Numbered from the stretch's first letter, positions 1-8,983 are shown. The stretch: DNA of 23,366 nucleotides from Gallionellales bacterium GWA2_60_18 (GCA_001801105.1 MGWS01000018.1:116956-140321); one strand, 5' to 3'. Program-made: numbers and translations. Notes: a model not told the origin generated them from the letters alone.

Positions 1-621
1 CTTGCCGATGTAGTCCGAGCCGCGGTAGTTGGCAGCCAGTTCGTTCTCTTCGAGCTGCTCGACGTCGGTCTGGTTGATACGCCCGATGTAGCCGATCAGA
101 TGCGCGGTGTTTGCGCCGAAAGGATAATCGCGGAACAGGCGCGCCCTGATCTCGACGCCGGGGAAGCGGTATTGCTGCGCCGCGAAGCGCGCGACCTCCT
201 CGTCCGTCAGGCGGTTGCGGATCATCAGCGACTCGAAGTTGCGGCGCTCGGACAACAGCTTCCTGAAGCGCTTGCGGTCTCTGGGCGTGATCTCGACCAG
301 CGTCGCCAGTTCGTTGATGGTGGCCTCCAGGTCGGCGGATTTGTTCGGGGTGATTTCCAAGGTATAACCGGAATAGTTGTGCGCCAATACCACGCCGTTG
401 CGGTCCAGGATCAGGCCGCGGTTGGGGACGATGGGCACCACGGAGATGCGGTTGCTTTCCGCCAGGGTCTGGTAGTAATCATGGCGCACCGCTTGCAGAT
501 AGACGAAGCGCGCCAGCAGTATCCCCATCAGCAGCGCCACGAAACCGATGCTGACCAGCACTCTCAGCTTGAAGTAGAAGATCTCGCGCTGATGGTTCTT
601 TAGTTCAGCGGGTCTTTTCAT
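1..621 (-). CDS. mrdA: Penicillin-binding protein 2 (peptidoglycan transpeptidase), N-terminal part
   Basis: This is the first 207 codons of a class B penicillin-binding protein; the frame is open to the left edge, so the transpeptidase domain lies outside the window. The translation starts MKRPAELKNHQREIF, followed by one membrane anchor (about residues 20-42, VLVSIGFVALLMGILLARF). Then comes the typical PBP2 dimerisation region with PNRGLILDRNGVVLA (about 80-94) and the conserved stretch FRDYPFGANTAHLIGYIGR near residue 170. PBP2 cross-links lateral-wall peptidoglycan in the elongasome on the periplasmic face of the inner membrane. The ATG overlaps the mreD stop codon as ATGA (618-621), so translation is probably coupled. 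Position directly after mreBCD is the classical arrangement and supports mrdA over ftsI. Confidence 0.93.
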   Translation of the reverse strand, partial: MKRPAELKNHQREIFYFKLRVLVSIGFVALLMGILLARFVYLQAVRHDYYQTLAESNRISVVPIVPNRGLILDRNGVVLAHNYSGYTLEITPNKSADLEATINELATLVEITPRDRKRFRKLLSERRNFESLMIRNRLTDEEVARFAAQQYRFPGVEIRARLFRDYPFGANTAHLIGYIGRINQTDVEQLEENELAANYRGSDYIGK

Positions 622-1142
622 TGACGTCTGGCGGCATGATCCACGCGCAACTGCCGCAGCGACTGGAGCATGGCGCTGAGCGGCGCCCACAGCAGGGTCG
701 AAGTCAGGCAGCCGAGAAAGAACGGCCAGATCACATAGCCGTTCACCTGCCAATGCACCAGTGCATACACCGCATAGGTGAGTGCGAAGATGCCGAATAC
801 CTGGAAGGTCTGCTGGCGCAGGTTGAACATCTGCAGCCGGTGGTGCAGCACTACGCCGCCGAAGGCGAGCAGGGTATAGGCCAGCGCATGCTGGCCGAAC
901 AGGCTGGCATCGGCCACGTCGGCGAGTATCCCGACCATCCAGGCTACCCCGATACCGACGCGTAGCGGCTTGTGCATGCACCAGTACAGTATCACCATCG
1001 CTACGAAGTCCGGGCGCAGCAACAGCCAGATGCCGCCCCACGGCAATCCGTTCAGGAACAATGCGCCGCCCATGCTCAGCAGGATGAAGAGGTTGCTGGC
1101 CGGGCGCTGGATCTCGGGAGGGCTATGGGCGAAACGCGCCAT
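618..1142 (-). CDS. mreD: Rod shape-determining protein MreD
   Basis: A 174-residue hydrophobic protein with about five predicted membrane segments, matching MreD in length (about 160-170 residues) and in position between mreC and mrdA. MreD is an inner-membrane partner of MreC in the elongasome that drives cylindrical wall growth. Visible family features are the N-terminal basic stretch, the segment FILLSMGGALFLNGLPWGG, and RPDFVAMVILYWCMHKP near residue 45, which is the most conserved part of proteobacterial MreD. Its start codon shares one base with the mreC stop (TGATG at 1140-1144) and its stop overlaps the mrdA start, so the three genes are translated as a tightly coupled unit. The family is poorly conserved, so the call leans on context as well as on the RPDF motif. 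Confidence 0.93.
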   Translation of the reverse strand: MARFAHSPPEIQRPASNLFILLSMGGALFLNGLPWGGIWLLLRPDFVAMVILYWCMHKPLRVGIGVAWMVGILADVADASLFGQHALAYTLLAFGGVVLHHRLQMFNLRQQTFQVFGIFALTYAVYALVHWQVNGYVIWPFFLGCLTSTLLWAPLSAMLQSLRQLRVDHAARRQ

Positions 1143-2065
1143 CAGTGCGCCTCCGCTTTCTTCGCGGCGTCCTGCGTAGGCTTCCCGTCAATCGGCGCAG
1201 CAGGTTCCTGTGCCGGGCGTTCCGGTAGTTTCGGCAGGCCGGACAGGATCATCAGATGCCGCTGCCGGTCCACCCCGGCCAGCGGCAGGCAGGTCACGCG
1301 CGCAAACGGATAGGCGGGATCGCGCTCGATCTTCTCTACCCGGGCTACCGGGATGCCCGGCGGATAAAGACCGTCGATACCCGAGGTCACCAGTTCGTCG
1401 CCGCTCTGGATATCGGAGCTCACCGGCATGTAGCGCAGCGACAGCTGGCTGGTGTCGCCCGCACCGAACACGATGGTGCGCAATCCGTTGCGCAGCACCT
1501 GTACCGGCACCGCATGGTCCTTCTCGGTGATCAGGGTGACTTCCGCCAGCCAGGGATAGACGCGCGTGATCTGGCCGACGATGCCGATGTCGTCCATCAC
1601 CACCTGGCCGACCTCCACGCCCGCATCAGCGCCCTTGTCGATCAGCACCCGGCGCTTAAACACGTCGTGCTCGGCGTACACGATCTCGGCGAACCTGGCA
1701 TTGAATCCGCCGCGCTGCTGCAGCGCCATCAGGCTGTGCAGATGCCGGTTCTCCTGTTGCACGGCATGCCATTGCGCCAGTTGCACCGCATCGCGCTCAT
1801 GTTGCTGGCGCAGAGTCAGGTTCTCCTCGGTCAGGCTGCGCTGCGTGACGAAGAATCCGCTCGCCTGCTGCCATAAGGTGCTGGGTAGCGTCGCCAGTTT
1901 CTGGATCGGCGATACCAGCACCGACAGCGCATTGCGCGTGGACTCCAGGTAGCGGTAGCGCGCATCCACGAACAGCAGCAACAATGAGAGCACCGCGAAG
2001 AACACCAGCCGTGCCACCGGGCTGGGGCCGCGATTGAAGAACTGGAAGGATTGCGTGCTGTCCAT
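1142..2065 (-). CDS. mreC: Rod shape-determining protein MreC
   Basis: A 307-residue MreC, the bitopic inner-membrane protein whose periplasmic beta domains bind PBP2 and activate elongasome wall synthesis. Seen: a short cytoplasmic start (MDSTQSFQFFNRGPSPVARL), one membrane helix (about residues 21-40), a coiled coil (about 60-105) with the typical ENRHLHSLMALQ end, then the two beta-barrel-like domains with IDKGADAGVEVGQVV and the VSSDIQSGDELVTSG motif. I chose the ATG at 2065 because the family begins close to NRGPSP. A longer GTG start at 2122 would translate a repeat (residues like SPLATHYPP) unlike any MreC. The chosen start has no clear Shine-Dalgarno sequence, because repeat sequence abuts it. 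The C-terminal tail is Ala/Pro/Lys rich. Confidence 0.94.
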   Translation of the reverse strand: MDSTQSFQFFNRGPSPVARLVFFAVLSLLLLFVDARYRYLESTRNALSVLVSPIQKLATLPSTLWQQASGFFVTQRSLTEENLTLRQQHERDAVQLAQWHAVQQENRHLHSLMALQQRGGFNARFAEIVYAEHDVFKRRVLIDKGADAGVEVGQVVMDDIGIVGQITRVYPWLAEVTLITEKDHAVPVQVLRNGLRTIVFGAGDTSQLSLRYMPVSSDIQSGDELVTSGIDGLYPPGIPVARVEKIERDPAYPFARVTCLPLAGVDRQRHLMILSGLPKLPERPAQEPAAPIDGKPTQDAAKKAEAH

Positions 2066-2074
2066 GCTGGTAAA

Positions 2075-2142
2075 TGGTGGGTAGTGAGTGGCGAGTGGCG
2101 AACGGTTTTTACCACTTACCACTTACCACTCACTACTCACCA
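2075..2142. repeat. Heptamer-like imperfect inverted repeat between mreB and mreC
   Basis: The 82-base spacer between mreB and mreC is almost filled by heptamer units of the form TGGTAAG, TGGCGAG and TAGTGAG. The left arm (2075-2105) and right arm (2111-2142) are inverted and match at 24 of 31 aligned positions by hand, separated by a T5 loop. The right arm contains ACCACTT three times in close succession. The structure could fold as a hairpin within the mre mRNA. It reaches to nine bases before the mreC start and takes the place where a ribosome binding site would be expected. It resembles the short tandem repeats scattered in some betaproteobacterial genomes; that comparison is from memory. 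Confidence 0.8.
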
Positions 2143-2147
2143 GAAAA

Positions 2148-3284
<1,137 letters not shown>

Positions 3285-3572
3285 ATGTCTTTAAGCACCC
3301 CGGATGTCGAAAAGATCGCCCGCCTGGCGCGCCTGGCGATGACCCCAACCGAAATCGAAACCGCCCGCGCGCAATTGTCGGGTATCTTCGACCTGATCGC
3401 CGAGATGCAGGCGGTGGATACCGCCGGGATCGAGCCGATGTCGCATGCGCAGGACGTGGCGCAGCGCCTGCGCGCCGATGTGGTTACGGAAGCGAATCAG
3501 CGCGAGGCGTTCCAGGCCATCGCCCCGCAGGTCGAAGCCGGGCTGTACCTCGTCCCCAAAGTCATCGAGTAA
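3285..3572 (+). CDS. gatC: Asp-tRNA(Asn)/Glu-tRNA(Gln) amidotransferase subunit C
   Basis: A 95-residue GatC, the small subunit that wraps around GatA and GatB and stabilises the GatCAB complex. Seen: the family start [18 protein letters not shown], the helix with [16 protein letters not shown], the IEPMSHA motif (family PxxH) and the C-terminal VPKVIE. In bacteria lacking AsnRS or GlnRS, GatCAB converts misacylated Asp-tRNA(Asn) or Glu-tRNA(Gln) to the correct amide in the cytoplasm. An in-frame ATG 13 codons upstream (3246) would add [13 protein letters not shown], which is not a GatC feature, so I used 3285; neither start has a strong ribosome binding site. First gene of gatCAB, with a 74-base palindrome-containing gap before gatA. 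Confidence 0.95.
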   Translation: MSLSTPDVEKIARLARLAMTPTEIETARAQLSGIFDLIAEMQAVDTAGIEPMSHAQDVAQRLRADVVTEANQREAFQAIAPQVEAGLYLVPKVIE

Positions 3573-3576
3573 ACGC

Positions 3577-3618
3577 ACTCCCCTCGCCCGCAGGCGGGAG
3601 AGGGGCCGGGGGAGAGGG
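3577..3618 (+). repeat. GC-rich palindromic repeat, copy A (gatC-gatA spacer)
   Basis: A 42-base element made of a palindrome (CCCCTCGCCCGC paired with GCGGGAGAGGGG around a two-base centre, one mismatch) followed by a GGGGGAGAGGG tail. Copy B of the same element lies inside the dehydrogenase gene at 7943-7984 in the same plus orientation; the two match at 38 of 42 positions by hand. Placed between gatC and gatA, it can form a hairpin in the operon mRNA and might attenuate or stabilise the transcript. It has no T tract and does not look like a rho-independent terminator. Confidence 0.85.
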
Positions 3619-3646
3619 TGCTCTTCCGCATACGAACCGAACGAAC

Positions 3647-5101
3647 ATGATCAACGCCTCAATCAAACAACTTTCCGCAGCCCTTGCTGCAAAGCATATC
3701 TCCAGCGTCGAACTGACGCAGCTTTACCTCGACCGCATCGCCCGGCTCAACCCGGCGCTCAACGCCTTCATCACGCTGGACGCGGAGAAAAGCCTGGCGC
3801 AGGCGCGCGCCGCCGACGCGCGCATCGCCGCGGGCAAGGCCGAGGCGCTCACCGGCATCCCGTTCGCACAGAAGGACATCTTCTGCGCCAAGGGCTGGCT
3901 CACCACCTGCGGCTCGAAGATGCTCTCCAACTTCGTCTCGCCCTATGACGCGCACGTCATCAGCCAATTCAACGATGCGGGTGCGGTCAACCTCGGCAAG
4001 ACCAACATGGACGAGTTCGCCATGGGTTCAAGCAACGAGACCTCGTATTACGGCCCGGTCAAGAACCCGTGGGACACCGCGCGCGTGCCCGGCGGCAGCT
4101 CCGGCGGCACGGCGGCGGCGGTCGCTGCGCGCCTGTGCGCGGCGGCGACCGGCACCGACACCGGCGGCTCGATCCGCCAGCCGGCCGCGCTGTGCGGCAT
4201 CTCCGGCCTGAAACCCACCTACGGCGTGTGCTCCCGCTACGGCATGATCGCTTTCGCCTCCAGCCTCGACCAGGCCGGGCCGATGGGGCGCAGCGCGGAA
4301 GACCTCGCGCTGATGCTGAACGTGATGGCGGGTTTCGACGAGCGCGATTCAACTTCCTTGCAACGCGACAAGGAAGATTACGCGCGCGATCTGGCAAAAC
4401 CTCTGAACGGTCTGCGCATCGGTCTGCCGAAAGAGTTCTTCGCGGCAGGCAGGGGCAGCGACGTGGCGCAAGCCGTCGAAGCCGCCATTGCCGAGTATAG
4501 AAAACTGGGTGCCTCCATCGTGCCCATCAGCCTGCCGAATTCCAAGCTTTCCGTGCCGGTGTATTACGTGCTGGCGCCGGCGGAAGCATCGAGCAACCTG
4601 TCGCGCTTCGACGGCGTGCGCTACGGCTACCGCGCGCCGGAATACACCGACCTCGCCGATATGTACGAGAAGAGCCGTGCGCAGGGCTTCGGCGCGGAAG
4701 TGCAGCGCCGCATCATGATCGGCACCTATGTGCTGTCGCACGGTTACTACGATGCCTACTACATCAAGGCGCAGCGCATCCGCCGCCTGATCGCGCAGGA
4801 TTTCGTCGAGGCGTTCAAGCAGTGCGATGTCATCATGGGGCCAACCAGTCCGAGCACCGCCTTCAAGCTGGGCGAGAAGGGCGACGACCCGGTGCAGATG
4901 TACCTGTCCGACATCTACACCATCGCGGTGAACCTCGCCGGCCTGCCCGGTATGTCCATTCCCTGCGGCTTTGGCGATAACAGCATGCCGGTCGGTTTGC
5001 AGATCATCGGCAACTATTTCGACGAGGCGCGCATGCTGAACGTGGCGCACCAATATCAACTGGCGACCGACTGGCACAGCCGCGCGCCGCAAGGGCTGTA
5101 A
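3647..5101 (+). CDS. gatA: Asp-tRNA(Asn)/Glu-tRNA(Gln) amidotransferase subunit A
   Basis: A 484-residue amidase-signature protein, the glutaminase subunit of GatCAB that releases ammonia from glutamine (or asparagine) and channels it to GatB. The Ser-cisSer-Lys catalytic set is present: K76 in FAQKD, S151 in PGGSSGG, and S175 in [10 protein letters not shown]. Also visible are the conserved GLKPTYG motif (about residue 190) and FDGVRYG near residue 325. These positions are offset by a constant three residues from those I recall for Staphylococcus aureus GatA (K79, S154, S178). The ATG at 3647 matches the usual N-terminus (hydrophobic start, [20 protein letters not shown]), though upstream bases give only a weak ribosome binding site. 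Nine bases separate its stop from gatB. Confidence 0.97.
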   Translation: MINASIKQLSAALAAKHISSVELTQLYLDRIARLNPALNAFITLDAEKSLAQARAADARIAAGKAEALTGIPFAQKDIFCAKGWLTTCGSKMLSNFVSPYDAHVISQFNDAGAVNLGKTNMDEFAMGSSNETSYYGPVKNPWDTARVPGGSSGGTAAAVAARLCAAATGTDTGGSIRQPAALCGISGLKPTYGVCSRYGMIAFASSLDQAGPMGRSAEDLALMLNVMAGFDERDSTSLQRDKEDYARDLAKPLNGLRIGLPKEFFAAGRGSDVAQAVEAAIAEYRKLGASIVPISLPNSKLSVPVYYVLAPAEASSNLSRFDGVRYGYRAPEYTDLADMYEKSRAQGFGAEVQRRIMIGTYVLSHGYYDAYYIKAQRIRRLIAQDFVEAFKQCDVIMGPTSPSTAFKLGEKGDDPVQMYLSDIYTIAVNLAGLPGMSIPCGFGDNSMPVGLQIIGNYFDEARMLNVAHQYQLATDWHSRAPQGL

Positions 5102-5110
5102 GGAAACGTC

Positions 5111-6601
5111 ATGACTTGGGAAATCGTCATCGGGCTGGAAGTGCATGCGCAACTTTCGACCAACACTAAAATCTTTTCCGGCGCTTCGACGGCGTTCGGC
5201 GCGGAACCCAACACCCAGGCCGATGCGGTAAGTATCGCGCTGCCCGGCGTGCTGCCGGTGCTGAACAAGGGGGCGGTGGAACGCGCGATCAAGTTCGGCC
5301 TCGCCACCGGCGCACACATCGCACAGCGCTCGGTATTCGCACGCAAGAATTACTTCTATCCCGACCTGCCCAAGGGCTACCAGATCAGCCAATTCGACCT
5401 GCCTGTGGTGGGACAAGGCGCGCTGACCATCCAGGTCGAGCCGCTATCGGGCAACGCCAAGCCCTACGAAAAAACCGTGCGCATCACCCGCGCACATCTG
5501 GAAGAAGATGCGGGCAAATCGCTGCACGGCGATTTCCACGGCATGACCGGCATCGACCTGAACCGCGCCGGGACACCCTTGCTGGAGATCGTCTCCGAGC
5601 CGGACATGTGTTCCGCCGCCGAAGCGGTGGCTTATGCCAAGGCTTTGCACACGCTGGTGCGCTGGATCGGCATCTGCGACGGCAACATGCAGGAAGGCTC
5701 GTTCCGCTGCGACGTGAACGTATCGGTGCGCAAACCCGGCGCCCCGCTCGGGACGCGCCGCGAGATCAAGAACCTCAACTCGTTCAAGTTCATGCAGCAG
5801 GCGATAGACTACGAAGTGCAGTGGCAGATCGAAAGACTGGAGAATGGCGGCACGATCCACCAGGCGACCATACTGTTCAATCCGGATACCGGCGAGACGC
5901 GCGCGATGCGCAGCAAGGAAGACGCGCACGATTACCGATATTTTCCCGATCCTGATTTGTTGCCGCTGGAGATAACTGAAGAGTGGATACAAGAAATAAA
6001 AGCCAAATTACCTGAGTTACGAGACGCTCGGGCTGAGCGATATCAAAAGGAATACGGGCTACCGCGATACGACACGCTGTTGCTTACCGCAGACGAGTCG
6101 ATTGGGGATTATTTTGTATCGGTCTGTGAGTTTGGGCCAAGGGTCTACATTAACATTAACGATAAAATCTGGCGGCCTGCCGATCCGAAGCTCTGTGCAA
6201 ATTGGATCATCGGCGAAGTCAGCGCGCAGTTGAACCGTGATGGGTTAGAAATGGCGCAGTGCCCGATCACGCCGCAACAGCTCGGCGGCATGTTGCAACG
6301 CATCGCCGATGGCACCATCTCTAACTCAGGCGCGAAGGAAGTGTTCCGCACCATGTGGGCGGAAGGCGGCGAAGCGGATGCGATCATCGAAGCAAAGGGA
6401 CTGAAGCAGGTTTCGGATTCGGGCGCGATCGAAGCGCTGGTGGACGAGATCATCGCCGCCAATGCCGACAAGGTAGCGGAATACCGCAGCGGCAAGGACA
6501 AGCTGTTCGGCTTCTTCATCGGCCTCGCGATGAAAGCCAGCAAGGGCAAGGCCAATCCCGCTCAACTCAACGAGATACTGAAGCAGAAACTCGCGGGTTA
6601 A
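5111..6601 (+). CDS. gatB: Asp-tRNA(Asn)/Glu-tRNA(Gln) amidotransferase subunit B
   Basis: A 496-residue GatB, slightly above the usual 475-490. This subunit binds the misacylated tRNA, activates its side-chain carboxylate with ATP and transfers ammonia. Seen: the start [21 protein letters not shown], the kinase region motifs [14 protein letters not shown] and HLEEDAGKS, the [12 protein letters not shown] motif, [27 protein letters not shown] residues near 205-225, and the C-terminal YqeY-like tail domain with [25 protein letters not shown] good ribosome binding site (AAGGAAA) precedes the ATG. Bases 5941-6180 are about 47% GC by hand count, far below the rest of the gene, and encode a variable region between the cradle and the helical domain; the reading frame stays open. 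Confidence 0.97.
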   Translation: MTWEIVIGLEVHAQLSTNTKIFSGASTAFGAEPNTQADAVSIALPGVLPVLNKGAVERAIKFGLATGAHIAQRSVFARKNYFYPDLPKGYQISQFDLPVVGQGALTIQVEPLSGNAKPYEKTVRITRAHLEEDAGKSLHGDFHGMTGIDLNRAGTPLLEIVSEPDMCSAAEAVAYAKALHTLVRWIGICDGNMQEGSFRCDVNVSVRKPGAPLGTRREIKNLNSFKFMQQAIDYEVQWQIERLENGGTIHQATILFNPDTGETRAMRSKEDAHDYRYFPDPDLLPLEITEEWIQEIKAKLPELRDARAERYQKEYGLPRYDTLLLTADESIGDYFVSVCEFGPRVYININDKIWRPADPKLCANWIIGEVSAQLNRDGLEMAQCPITPQQLGGMLQRIADGTISNSGAKEVFRTMWAEGGEADAIIEAKGLKQVSDSGAIEALVDEIIAANADKVAEYRSGKDKLFGFFIGLAMKASKGKANPAQLNEILKQKLAG

Positions 6602-6675
6602 TGGGAGCGCCGACGTCCTCGTCGGCATAAAATCTAAAGAAACTTGCCGACGAGGACGTCGGCGCTCCCATTTTT
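6601..6675. terminator. 27-bp perfect inverted repeat with T tract after gatB
   Basis: Left arm 6601-6627 and right arm 6645-6671 are perfect reverse complements over 27 bases (the arm begins ATGGGAGCGCCGACG), enclosing a 17-base AT-rich loop. The right arm runs into five T residues (6671-6675). As RNA this forms a very stable hairpin with a U run and would serve as a rho-independent terminator for gatCAB. The left arm starts on the last base of the gatB stop codon. The stem is far longer than most terminators, and the perfect symmetry also fits a small dispersed repeat element reused as a terminator. Confidence 0.8.
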
Positions 6676-6690
6676 CCAGCGGAGGAGAAT

Positions 6691-7560
6691 ATGCGCGCAC
6701 GCTTTGCTCCATTCCTGCTGGCACTTTCCTTTTTCTCATTTCCCCAGACGTTAATTGCTACCGAGTTCGCACCGCCTCCGCTGATGCTGGCGAACGTCTA
6801 CCGCGACGATATCCCGCTGGCTGAATACCGGGTTAGCGAAAAATTTGATGGCGTGCGCGGTTACTGGGACGGCAAGCAATTGCTGACTCGCGGCGGCGAG
6901 CGCATCCAGGCGCCGCCATGGTTTACCGCCGGCTGGCCAGTGACGCCGCTGGACGGCGAGTTATGGGTCGCACACGGGAAGTTTTCGCAGACCGTTTCCA
7001 TCGTCCGGCAACAATCACCCGACGATGCAGCATGGCGCAAGCTGCGCTTCATGGCATTCGACCTGCCCGCCCATCCCGGCACATTCGACGAACGCAACGC
7101 GGCACTGCAACAGGTCGTCGCGCAAGTCGGCCAACCATGGCTGCGTCAGGTCGCACAGCTCAGGGTGGCCGACCGGGTCGCGCTGCAAGCCTTGTTAAAG
7201 CGCGTGGCCAAGCAAGGCGGCGAGGGCCTGATGCTGCATCGCGGCGCATCGCTTTACCGGGCCGAACGCAGCGACGACCTGCTCAAGTACAAACCCTATC
7301 TGGATGCCGAGGCGCGGGTGGTCGGGCATGTGCCGGGCAAGGGGAAATATGCCGGGATGCTGGGCGCGCTGGAGGTCGAGACGGCAACAGGGCTGCGCTT
7401 CAGGCTGGGGGCGGGACTGTCCGATGCCGAGCGGCGCGACCCGCCGCCGCTCGGCTGCTGGGTGACGTATCGCCATAACGGGGTCAACGAAAAGACCGGC
7501 ATTCCGCGCTTCGCGCGCTTCATGCGGATACGCGGGGATATGGATAGTGCCGCGCCTTAA
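6691..7560 (+). CDS. Exported ATP-dependent DNA ligase (Lig E type)
   Basis: A 289-residue minimal ATP-dependent DNA ligase with an N-terminal signal peptide (about residues 1-23, ending near LIATEF), which places it in the periplasm as is known for Lig E. Nucleotidyltransferase motifs in order: motif I E50-KFDGVRG with K51 as the adenylated lysine, motif III LDGELWV (87-93), motif IIIa FMAFDLP (120-126), motif IV GGEGLMLH (176-183), motif V LLKYKP (197-202), then a compact OB-fold domain ending with GIPRFARFMRIRG. There are no added DNA-binding domains, as expected for Lig E. The ribosome binding site GGAGGAG is strong. It follows the gatB terminator, so it is probably transcribed on its own, and its stop overlaps that of the convergent dehydrogenase gene. 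Confidence 0.93.
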   Translation: MRARFAPFLLALSFFSFPQTLIATEFAPPPLMLANVYRDDIPLAEYRVSEKFDGVRGYWDGKQLLTRGGERIQAPPWFTAGWPVTPLDGELWVAHGKFSQTVSIVRQQSPDDAAWRKLRFMAFDLPAHPGTFDERNAALQQVVAQVGQPWLRQVAQLRVADRVALQALLKRVAKQGGEGLMLHRGASLYRAERSDDLLKYKPYLDAEARVVGHVPGKGKYAGMLGALEVETATGLRFRLGAGLSDAERRDPPPLGCWVTYRHNGVNEKTGIPRFARFMRIRGDMDSAAP

Positions 7561-8357
7561 CGCAACAGGCCGCGCGGCTTGCGCGGCGCGTTGGCGAACA
7601 GGCTGTCATACAGCCGGTTCGGCAAGCGCTTCAACAACCATCCCACCACACCCATCTGCCACGGAATCACCGCGAAGGGCGTTCCGCGCGCGATGACGCG
7701 CGCCATGCGCCGCGCCGCTTCGTCCGCTGCGATGATGAAGGGCATGGGAAAGGTGTTCACGTCGGTCATCGGCGTCCTGATGTAGCCGGGACAGAGGGTC
7801 ACCACGCGGATTCCGCTGCCATGCAGTTCGACGCGCAGGCTTTCCAGATACGAGATGACGGCAGCCTTGGAGGCGGAGTAGGCACCCGCCCCCGGCAAGC
7901 CGCGAAAACCGGCAACACTGGCGATGCCGACCAATGTGAAATACTCCCCTCTCCCGCAAGCGGGAGAGGGGTTGGGGGAGAGGGCAGCCGCGCGCATGGC
8001 CGCGATGAAGGGCTGGAAGGTCTGCACCGTGCCGAGCACGTTGATGTCCATGACGTTCCGGAACACCGCTTCGTCTTCGACATATTCGGTGAGGGTGCCG
8101 ACGCTCACGCCGGCATTGGCGATCACGATGTCCGGCACGCCGGCACGTGCCATGAAGTCGTCCGCTGCCCCGCGCAAGGCGACGGCATCGCGCACATCGA
8201 GCGCATAGGGAAAGACTTTTCCGGGGAATTCCGCAGCGAGCGCTTGCAGCAATTCGCTGCGTCGGGCGAAGGCGGCGACGCTTGCGCCGCGTTCAAGATA
8301 GTGGCGCGCGAGGGCAAGACCGATGCCGCTCGACGCGCCGCTGATGACGACGCGCAT
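7557..8357 (-). CDS. Short-chain dehydrogenase/reductase with in-frame palindrome insertion
   Basis: A 266-residue classical SDR oxidoreductase with a Rossmann fold. Seen: cofactor motif GASSGIG (7-13), DV at 54-55, NAG (81-83), and the catalytic Ser147, Tyr160 and Lys164 (YSASK), followed by PGYIRTPM. The Arg residues after the first strand (ARR, 31-33) favour NADPH. The substrate is unknown. Residues about 125-139 ([15 protein letters not shown]) are encoded by a copy of a GC-rich palindromic repeat and replace what is normally a short turn before the strand leading to Ser147; all catalytic residues lie outside it and the frame is kept. The start codon shares one base with the dsbA stop (TGATG). 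Last gene of the argS operon; its stop overlaps the ligase stop on the other strand by 4 bases. Confidence 0.93.
   Translation of the reverse strand: MRVVISGASSGIGLALARHYLERGASVAAFARRSELLQALAAEFPGKVFPYALDVRDAVALRGAADDFMARAGVPDIVIANAGVSVGTLTEYVEDEAVFRNVMDINVLGTVQTFQPFIAAMRAAALSPNPSPACGRGEYFTLVGIASVAGFRGLPGAGAYSASKAAVISYLESLRVELHGSGIRVVTLCPGYIRTPMTDVNTFPMPFIIAADEAARRMARVIARGTPFAVIPWQMGVVGWLLKRLPNRLYDSLFANAPRKPRGLLR
7943..7984 (+). repeat. GC-rich palindromic repeat, copy B (inside the SDR gene)
   Basis: A 42-base element with a perfect 12-bp palindrome (CCCCTCTCCCGC, AA centre, GCGGGAGAGGGG) followed by the TTGGGGGAGAGGG tail. It matches copy A at 3577-3618 at 38 of 42 bases in the same orientation. 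Read on the minus strand within the dehydrogenase it gives [13 protein letters not shown] without a stop codon. The element length, a multiple of three, lets the gene stay open. The two copies show that it is a dispersed repeat rather than native coding sequence. Confidence 0.9.
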
Positions 8358-8983
8358 CAGCGCTTGCCTGCACCGCGCTCCTTGCGCGCCAGCGCGATGA
8401 CATCGTTCAGCACACGGATGGTTTCCGCCGGCTGCAGGCCGTTGATGACATATTTGCCGTCCACCACGATGGTCGGTGTGGATTGGATCGCATAGCTGCG
8501 CAGCATCTGCTTGGCGCGCGCCACCTTGCTCTGTACCGAGAACGAGCCGTAGGCCGACGAGAACTTGTTGCGGTCCACGCCGCGCGCAGCGACGAAGTCC
8601 GCGATCTGCGACTCTTCCATCAGCTCGATCCGCTCCACGTTCCAGGCCTGGAACAGCGCATCATGCAACGGATGCAGTTTTCCGAGCGCCTCGAGCGCGT
8701 AGTAGGTGCTCGCCATCGGCTCCCAGGAAGCGCGGAAGACGGTGGGCACCAGGGTCAGTTCCACATCTTTCGGCATGTTCTTTTCCCATGTGCCCAACGA
8801 TCCATGCAGATGGAAACAGTGCGAACAGCCGTAAAAGAAGAACTCCAGCACCTCGATTTTCTGTGTGCTGGCCGGGCGCGCCGGGATCAGCATCGTGTAA
8901 TCCTTGCCCGCTTCGGCAGCGAACACCGCACCGCTGGCCAGCAAGGCCAGCGCAACCATCAGGCTTTTGATCAGTTTCTTCAA
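8357..8983 (-). CDS. dsbA: Periplasmic thiol:disulfide oxidoreductase DsbA
   Basis: A 208-residue DsbA that introduces disulfide bonds into exported proteins. It has a clear signal peptide (KKLIKSLMVALALLASGAVFA, cleaved near residue 22) and a thioredoxin fold with active site C53-S-H-C56 (Escherichia coli has CPHC), an inserted helical domain, and the cis-proline loop QSTPTIVVDGKYV near residue 170. I place the start at a TTG (8983) because AGGAGG lies six bases before it and the signal peptide then begins directly with a basic stretch. The longer frame from 9121 would add 46 charged residues and overlap the upstream SPOR gene. It sits 29 bases after that gene and is coupled to the SDR gene through TGATG. 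Confidence 0.93.
   Translation of the reverse strand: MKKLIKSLMVALALLASGAVFAAEAGKDYTMLIPARPASTQKIEVLEFFFYGCSHCFHLHGSLGTWEKNMPKDVELTLVPTVFRASWEPMASTYYALEALGKLHPLHDALFQAWNVERIELMEESQIADFVAARGVDRNKFSSAYGSFSVQSKVARAKQMLRSYAIQSTPTIVVDGKYVINGLQPAETIRVLNDVIALARKERGAGKR

Noticed and set aside
2075..2142. CRISPR-like array in the mreB-mreC spacer
   Set aside because: Units are seven bases with no spacers between them, so this is a short tandem/inverted repeat, not CRISPR.
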